Origin: Steromphala cineraria | Taxonomy: Eukaryota; Mollusca; Gastropoda; Trochida; Trochidae | Assembly: GCA_916613615.1 (NCBI GenBank) | Contig: OU744732.1 | Coordinates: forward strand, 61,765,227-61,829,226 | Reading direction: 5' to 3' | DNA length: 64,000 nucleotides | In this document: piece by piece, positions 56,460 to 64,000 of the stretch | Layout: each line of letters begins with the position of its first letter | Position numbering within the stretch: position 1 is the stretch's first letter | Program-made: the position numbers and the translations under genes | Notes under the pieces: generated by a model | What the model was told of the DNA's origin: nothing | The model's input: the letters and a program-made list of their open reading frames with translations, nothing else | Database searches by the model: none

Positions 56460-57781
56460 TTAGTGTGGAATGACCTCTGTTGCTGATTTGAAGGTGGGAA
56501 ATTATATTGAGGGGGCGGCATGTTTGTCATTGGCGGGAAAACAGGGGCCTGGGGAGGTCCGCTATACCGGGTTTGAGACTGGTGAAATATCTGGCGCATT
56601 TGTTCAAAGAGTGGACAATCTTTCATCAAATGTCCAAAATCATTGCAAACCAAACAACGTCTTGGCTGTTTTTGCACTTGTCCCCGACTTTGATACGACC
56701 TATCCTGGCGTGAATTATCTCTGTGACCTCTTTCTAGCCTAGATTAACCTTGAGCAATGTCCTGAAGGGCATTCTCAAACTTCCTATCGTTGTGATTTAT
56801 TGAGGAATTGTTGTCATTCTGAGAACCTACGAAACGAACACTAGATTTTCTCTTAGGTTCCTCCATAATAGCTTCATATCTCTCAATTACATCTACAGCA
56901 TCTGCTACAGATCAACAGTCCCTATCCATGCATCTACATTTCATCTCAAGCGAAACGTTTTTGTACAATTGGTTCAAAGCTAGAGCTTCTTGTGCCAATG
57001 AATCTAAATTTGAATAAGCTCTTTTCGCCATTTGCCTCAAATCGTCACCAAGGGAAGCAATTGATTCTCCTGACTGACGTTGCCTAGTTTCCAATTTGGA
57101 AAGCCATCTACCCTGTTGTCTTGAACTGCCAAACCTATCGCCAATCCTTTGTACAAGGATAAAGTAGTTTCTCCTCTCATGAGTATTGAGACCGATATAG
57201 AATGTACGTGCAACTCCCTTTAGACTAGCACCTAAAGCTAACACTTTGTCCTGTTCATCCCATCTACCAAGTTCAGCACAGACTTCAAAATGAGAGAGAT
57301 ATTCGTCCCAGTCCCCATTGCCATCGTAGCTATCAGGATGAAAAGACAAACCACTTTTTGGTCTACTAAATCCAGGACGATAATGGTTAGGTGCCTTGAT
57401 AATCGGTCTCAAATGTGACTGCCGATAGTCAGTGTGTCTTACACGTTCATCCTCATTAATGTATTCATCTTGGGCATTGTACACCTCTGCCGAAACAGGG
57501 TATGTTTGTAATCTTAGTGACCTAGGTTTATTTGCACCTGGACCTTCCGAGGGTGGGACCATTAATTGACTAACACTCTCTGACAGCTCTCGTCTGGAAA
57601 AGCTTATAGGGTGGGGGGGACCTTGTCTAACCCTCCCATGAACTTCATCATGTGACCTACGACTACTACACGAGCAACGTGAGGATACCATAGATTGAGC
57701 ATCATCCATCTCATCACCTGAGCTTCTAACAATTTGATCTACTGTCCTAAAAGATACATCCGGGTCAGGAGATATTTCCAT
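56426..57781 (-). pseudogene. Element B gag with two nonsense codons
   Basis: Starts MEISPDPDVSF and runs 289 codons to TGA (56914-56912). The same frame continues to a TAA (56746-56744) and then through a CX2CX4HX4C zinc knuckle (CLVCNDFGHLMKDC) to the natural TAG at 56426. Residues ~145-280 (FHPDSYDGNGDWDEYLSHFE…) match the capsid-like region of Ty3-type gag, and the N-terminal ~140 residues are Ser/Arg-rich. Total length without the stops would be about 451 codons, normal for gag. It would form the particle and bind RNA. This copy cannot make full gag. Confidence 0.85.
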
Positions 57782-57844
57782 TATTCTATAATTTTTAAAT
57801 ACAGTACATGAGTTCGATCACTGGATACTAATTTGGACTTTAGT

Positions 57845-57862
57845 ATCCCACTTCTGCCACCA
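57845..57862 (-). other. Element B primer binding site
   Basis: In element orientation TGGTGGCAGAAGTGGGAT begins four bases after the 5' LTR. It starts with TGG as expected and resembles the element A site. Confidence 0.8.
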
Positions 57863-57866
57863 AAAT

Positions 57867-59481
57867 TGTCACAACCGCGAGGGTGCAACAAGGGCAAATT
57901 AATTCAAGTTCATTCTGATAAAATACGCAAGAAGATTTCATTCAATAAAAGTAACAGTTTATTTAAATAGTGACAATCTCAGAACGATATATGCATATGA
58001 GAAAATACCAATATGTGTCAGGTCACTTGTGTCACTTAAAGAAAGCAGTAAGCTTAGCTGGTACTAATTATTATCAAATACCAATTAATCTTATTGTTTA
58101 AAGGGATGTAGCAGACTAAAAGTCGTATTGCTATTTACCTATTATAATTTGAGTTTGATTCCAAAAAGAAGTAAAGATTTCAAATGTCAGGCCGAAATGT
58201 CCAATTCAAGTGTCTCAAGTGAGAGCCAAAATGAAGAGTGAAGAGCGAATGGCAGTGCTCGCTTATATAGGCTTTCCAAGTGACCACGTGACCTTATGCA
58301 ACCAATCAAATCACAGCAAAAACATGGCGGCTGACGTTCACGTCAAAGTTCAAATAGAATAATTAGACATCATTAAAATGTACAATGGTTATGGAATGTC
58401 CTTACAGTGTCCTTAATGACCGTTTAATACAAGCTTTCGATTAAGACCAAAAGGACAACATTCAATAAAAGAATAAGTATAAGGAAAGTGAAGTTTGGAT
58501 TCAAGCGGCCGGCGATGACAGTATTTGACAGGTCATGGCGACGTCAATAGCAACCAACAAGAAAGTTAAATTACGAAAATGTACAATAGTTATAGAATGA
58601 CCTTTTTATGTCCTAAATTACTATTAAAAAACATGCTTTGGATTGAGACTAAAAGGACAATATACAATAAAGGAATTATTATAAGGACAGCGAAGTTTGA
58701 ATCCAGGCGGCCGGCGATGACAGATTTTGACAGGTCATGGCGGCTCCGAGGGCAGCAGAGAAGAAAGTTAAATTACTGGAGCATGGAGTAAGATATACGT
58801 GTAAAACAATTGCAAATATTGTTTATGGTAATTATAGGTCATTCTCTCATTGATTATTGATACTCTAAATATTTATGATAGGTAAAACACAATATTCTTA
58901 CCGAGTGGCAAAAGTTTGACAGCGCCAAAATAACAACAAGGACGAAATAAATTCAATAAATACTATTATATTTCTTCACAAATAAAAACATCAGTATTTT
59001 AGGACGACATATGCGCAATGACACAGTGCGCTCTTCGGTCATGAAAACATGAATGTTACAACAGTTCGAGACCGAGCAATGCAAACATGGAATTGGATAC
59101 CAATTAGCGTAATACAAGCAACATAGATTGACAGGATAGAATCTGGAATAATACAGTGAAATATGACTACACAGTGCCAGGAAAAACGAGTGAGTGAGCC
59201 TTTATGAATCCGTGCCGATTAGAATTTACATTATTTATGGTGCACGAAAATGGAGGTACTGATGCCATGCCGTGTCAAACATGAGAAAAGATGGATATAA
59301 AAAGACTGTTAATTATTACCACATTACGCTAAAGGAATGTACATGAATGTGATCATAAATTCTTGACACCGACAATCTCATTACATGGTTAATTAACAAG
59401 TGAATAATTTATTACATACGGTCTCACTCGTTTATAAATATGATGAAATTTAAAAATTTGAAAGATAGAACATATATTACA
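57867..59481 (-). repeat. Element B 5' LTR
   Basis: 1,615 bp, nearly identical to 49063-50746. It lacks ~69 bp near 58948 and differs at about five bases (for example at ~58407, ~58422, ~58875, ~59002 and ~59400). Confidence 0.95.
58262..58325 (-). promoter_or_regulatory. Element B LTR core promoter
   Basis: On the element strand, in order: GATTGG (inverted CCAAT box, ~58310), CACGTG E-box (~58283), and TATATAAG (58269-58262). Spacing and order fit an RNA polymerase II promoter driving the genomic RNA. The same sequence occurs in the other LTR near 49465. Confidence 0.6.
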
Positions 59482-62400
59482 ATATTGTAATTCTTCCAAA
59501 CAACAACTTCTGAAGGTACCAAGGAATACGTGCACCACCTTCTTAGTATACTAAAATTAAAAGTAATTCAATTGCCCATCCAGTGAGGTATCTTACGTCA
59601 TATTACATACAGGCAGCCATACCGTACTGCCCAAAAAACAACACTTAGTACCCCTATATTGTACCCCTATATTGTACCCCTATATTTTAATTCTTCCAAA
59701 CAACAACTTCTGAAGGTACCAAGGGATACGTGCACCACCTTCTAAGTATACTCATATTAAAGGTAATTCAATTGCCCATCCAGTGAGGTATCTTACGTCA
59801 TATTACATACAGGCGGTCATACCGTAATGTCCCAAAAACCAACAATAAGTACCCCTATACTGTAATTCTTCCAAACAACAACTTCTGAAGGTACCAAGGA
59901 ATACGTGCACCACCTTCTAAATATACTCATATTAAATGTAATTCAATTGCCCATCCAGTGATGTATCTGACGTCATATTACATACAGGCGGTCATACCGT
60001 ACTGTCCCTAAAAACAACACTAAGTACTCCTATATTGTAATTCTTCCAAACAACAACTTCTGAAGGTACCAAGGAATACGTGCACCACCTTTTAAGTATA
60101 CTCAAATTAAGGGTAATTCAATTGCCCATCCAGTGATGTATCTGACGTCATATAACATACAGGCGGTCATACCGTAATGTCCGAAACACCAACACTAAGT
60201 ACCCCTATATTGTAATTCTTCAAAACAACAACTTCTGAAGGTACCAAGGAATACGTGCACCACCTTCTAAGTATACTAAAATTAAGGGTAATGCAATTGC
60301 CTATTCATTGAGGTATCTTACGTCATATTACATACAGGCGGTCATACCGTAATGTCCCAAAAAACAACACTTAGTACCCCTACATTTTAATTCTTCCAAA
60401 CAACAACTTCTGAAGGTACCAAGGAATACGTGCACCACCTTCTAAATATACTCATATTAAATGTAATTCAATTGCCCATCCAGTGAGGTATCTTATGTCA
60501 TATTAAATACAGGCGGCCACACCGTACTGTCCCAAAAAAACAACACTTAGTACCCCTACATTTTAATTCTTCAAAACAACAACTTCTGAAGGTACCAAGG
60601 AATACGTGCACCACCTTCAAAGTATACTCATAGTAAAGGTAATTCAATTGCCCATCCAGTGATGTATCTTACGTCATATTACATACGGGCGGTCATACCG
60701 TAATGTCCGAAAAACCAACAATAAGTACCCCTACATTGTAATTCTTCCAAACAACAACTTCTGAAGGTACCAAGGAATACGTGCACCACCTTCTAAGTAT
60801 ACTAAAATTAAGGGTAATTCAATTGCCCATCCAGTGAGGTATCTTACGTCATATTACGTAGAGGCGGTCATACCGTTATGTCCCAAAAACAAACAATAAG
60901 TACCCCTATATTGTAATTCTTCCAAACAACAACTTCTGAAGGTACCAAGGAATACGTGCACCACCTTCTTAGTATACTAAAATTAAAGGTAATTCAATTG
61001 CCCATCCAGTGAGGTATCGTACGTCATATTACTTACAGGCGGCCATACCGTTCTGTCCCAAAAAACAACACTAAGTACCTCTATATTGTAATTCTTTCAA
61101 ACAACAACTTCTGAAGGTACCAAAAAATACGTGCAACACCTTCTAAGTATACTCATATTAAAGGCAATTCAATTGCCCATCCAGTGAGGTATCTAACGTC
61201 ATATTACGTAGAGGCGGTCATATCGTTATGCTCAAAAACAAAGAATAAGTACCCCTATATTGTAATTCTTCCAAACAACAACTTCTGAAGGTACCAAGGA
61301 ATACGTGCATCATCTTCTAAGTATACTCATATTAAAGATAATTCAATTGCCCATCCATTGAGGTATCTTACGTCATATTACGTAGAGGCAGTCATACCGT
61401 TATGTCCCAAAAACCAACAATAAGTACCCCTACATTGTAATTCTTCCAAACAACAACTTCTGAAGGTACCAAGGAATACGTGCACCACCTTCTAAGTATA
61501 CTCATATTAAAGGTAATTCAATTGCCCATCCATTGAGGTATTTTACATCATATTACATAGAGGCGGTCATGCCGTAATGTCCCAAAAACCAACATTAAGC
61601 ACCCCTATACTCTAATTCTTCCAAACAACAACTTCTGAAAGTACCAAGGAATACGTGCACCACCTTCTAAGTATACTAAAATTAAGGGTAATGCAATTGC
61701 CCATCCAGTGAGGTATCTTACGTCATATTACATACAGGCGGCCATACCGTACTGTCCCAAAAAACAACACTAAGTACCCCTATATTGTAATTCTTCCAAA
61801 AAACAACTTCTGAAGGTACCAAGGAATACGTGCACCACCTTCTAAGTATACTCATATTAAAGGTAACTCAATTGCCCATCCATTGAGGTATCTTACGTCA
61901 TATTACGTAGAGGCGGTCATACCGTTATGTCCCAAAAACAAACAATAAGTACCCCTATATTGTAATTCTTCCAAACAACAACTTCTGAAGGTACCAAGGA
62001 ATACGTGTACCACCTTCTAAATCTACTCATATTAAATGTAATTCAATTGCCCATCCAGTGATGTATCTGACGTCATATTACATACAGGCGGTCATACCGT
62101 ACTGTCCCAAAAAACAACACTAAGTACTCCTATATTGTAATTCTTCCAAACAACAACTTCTGAAGGTACCAAGGAATACGTGCACCACCTTTTAAGTATA
62201 CTCAAATTAAGGGTAATTCAATTGCCCATCCAGTGATGTATCTGACGTCATATAACATGTAGGCGGTCATACCGTAATGTCCGAAACACCAACACTAAGT
62301 ACCCCTATATTGTAATTCTTCAAAACAACAACTTCTGAAGGTACCAAGGAATACGTGCACCACCTTCTAAGTATACTAAAATTAAGGGTAATGCAATTGC

Positions 62401-64000
62401 CTATTCATTGAGGTATCTTACGTCATATTACATACAGGCGGTCATACCGTAATGTCCCAAAAAAACAACACTTAGTACCCCTACATTTTAATTCTTCAAA
62501 ACAACAACTTCTGAAGGTACCAAGGAATACGTGCACCACCTTCTTAGTATACTCAAATTAAAGGTAATGCAATTGCCCATCCAGTGAGGTATCTTACGTC
62601 ATATTACTTACAGGCGGCCATACCGTTCTGTCCCAAAAAACAACACTAAGTACCTTTATATTGCAATTCTTTCAAACAGCAACTTCTGAAGGTACCAAAA
62701 AATACGTGCAACACCTTCTAAGTATACTCATATTAAAGGCAATTCAATTGCCCATCCAGTGAGGTATCTAACGTCATATTACGTAGAGGCGGTCATACCG
62801 TTATGTCCCAAAAACAAACAATAAGTACCCCTATATTGTAATTCTTCCAAACAACAACTTCTGAAGGTACCAAGGAATACGTGCATCATCTTCTAAGTAT
62901 ACTCATATTAAAGGCAATTCAATTGCCCATCCATTGAGGTATCTTACGTCATATTACGTAGAGGCAGTCATACCGTTATGTCCCAAAAACCAACAATAAG
63001 TACCCCTACATTGTAATTCTTCCAAACAACAACTTCTGAAGGTACCAAGGAATACGTGCACCACCTTCTAAGTATACTCATATTAAAGGTAATTCAATTG
63101 CCCATCCATTGAGGTATTTTACATCATATTACATAGAGGCGGTCATGCCGTAATGTCCCAAAAACCAACATGAAGTACCCCTATACTCTAATTCTTCCAA
63201 ACAACAACTTCTGAAGGTACCAAGGAATACGTGCACCACCTTCTAAGTATACTAAAATTAAGGGTAATGCAATTGCCCATCCAGTGAGGTATCTTACGTC
63301 ATATTACATACAGGCGGCCATACCGTACTGTCCCAAAAAACAACACTAAGTACCCCTATATTGTAATTCTTCCAAAAAACAACTTCTGAAGGTACCAAGG
63401 AATACGTGCACCACCTTCTAAGTATACTCATATTAAAGGTAACTCAATTGCCCATCCATTGAGGTATCTTACGTCATATTACGTAGAGGCGGCCATACCG
63501 TTATGTCCCAAAAACAAACAATAAGTACCCCTATATTGTAATTCTTCCAAACAACAACTTCTGAAGGTACCAAGGAATACGTGTACCACCTTCTAAATCT
63601 ACTCATATTAAATGTAATTCAATTGCCCATCCAGTGATGTATCTGACGTCATATTACATACAGGCGGTCATACCGTACTGTCCCAAAAAACAACACTAAG
63701 TACTCCTATATTGTAATTCTTCCAAACAACAACTTCTGAAGGTACCAAGGAATACGTGCACCACCTTTTAAGTATACTCAAATTAAGGGTAATTCAATTG
63801 CCCATCCAGTGATGTATCTGACGTCATATAACATGCAGGCGGTCATACCGTAATGTCCGAAACACCAACACTAAGTACCCCTATATTGTAATTCTTCAAA
63901 ACAACAACTTCTGAAGGTACCAAGGAATACGTGCACCACCTTCTAAGTATACTAAAATTAAGGGTAATGCAATTGCCTATTCATTGAGGTATCTTACGTC
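59482..64000. repeat. 175-bp satellite with 9-mer higher-order repeat
   Basis: About 26 head-to-tail monomers of ~175 bp, each with CTTCTGAAGGTACCAAGGAA, CAATTGCCCATCCA, ACGTCATATTAC and GTACCCCTAT. The first monomer after element B carries a small triplication of TATTGTACCCC. Diagnostic variants recur 1,576 bp apart (62001 and 63577; 62190 and 63766), so nine monomers form a higher-order unit. An earlier copy of one variant at 60090 is 2,100 bp (12 monomers) away. The array continues past the window end. No gene. Confidence 0.95.

Larger units (their letters stand above)
49063..59481 (-). mobile_element. Ty3-type LTR retrotransposon (element B) with an extra 3' ORF
   Basis: A 10.4-kb element on the minus strand with long LTRs (TGTCACAACC…ATATTACA) and a 4-bp target duplication ATAT (49059-49062, 59482-59485) inside a satellite monomer. 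The internal order on the minus strand is primer binding site, gag, -1 frameshift signal, protease-RT-(deleted RNase H)-integrase, zinc-finger ORF3, purine tract. The LTRs differ by about five substitutions plus one ~69-bp deletion, so insertion is recent. Even so, gag and protease contain nonsense codons and RNase H is deleted. The copy is defective and was perhaps mobilised in trans. Confidence 0.95.

Noticed and set aside
59482..64000. CRISPR-like array
   Set aside because: The repeated segments are whole ~175-bp monomers without unique spacers, in a eukaryotic context; this is satellite DNA.

Overview
This is a eukaryotic, intron-bearing, AT-rich and transposon-dense window. It is most likely from a bivalve mollusc. 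The main clues are pearl-like (Helitron-related) arrays with a TCCG microsatellite leader and ~155-bp core repeats, DIRS-like, Tx1/L1-like and Ty3-like retroelements, many short inverted-repeat elements, and a STAND NTPase-ankyrin gene of the type expanded in lophotrochozoans. No rRNA, tRNA, CRISPR or bacterial operon structure was seen.

Layout. 1-6.6 kb: AT-rich DNA with three minisatellites (56-, 32- and 38-bp units) and one orphan 125-codon ORF wedged between two of them. 6.6-9.3 kb: an internally deleted DIRS-like tyrosine-recombinase retroelement. 9.5-14.35 kb: a pearl-like array decaying into unique DNA. 14.4-17.6 kb: a 5'-truncated, broken LINE. 18.06-22.97 kb: a young, nearly intact Ty3-type LTR retrotransposon (element A, minus strand) with identical 170-bp LTRs and a GGTAT target duplication, inserted between the arms of an older inverted repeat.

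24.5-36.7 kb holds the one convincing host gene, on the plus strand. Four exons with compatible splice phases predict a ~1,162-residue protein. In order it has a MGNGFS N-terminus (N-myristoylation consensus), a short exon with an amyloid/RHIM-like motif, a STAND P-loop NTPase, and an ankyrin-like solenoid of nearly identical 36-residue units. A 5.6-kb CCCAGCTAACA-ended transposon (36686-42314) sits at the 3' end of this array. Beyond it the array resumes for ~2.5 kb with recurring stop codons and shared 1-bp deletions, so it no longer encodes one protein. Together the domains suggest a membrane-anchored sensor whose ankyrin array is remodelled by unequal exchange. That role is inference.

46.3-46.9 kb: a MULE transposase relic. 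48.57-64 kb: a ~175-bp satellite, running off the window end and containing a 1,576-bp (9-mer) higher-order repeat. It is interrupted by element B (49063-59481), a 10.4-kb Ty3-type retrotransposon with 1.6-kb LTRs. Element B has a textbook -1 frameshift signal between gag and protease, broken gag/protease frames, an RNase H deletion, and an uninterrupted third ORF in the env position encoding zinc-finger-like and Pro-rich repeat segments.

All calls come from reading the sequence and its translated frames. No database search was possible.
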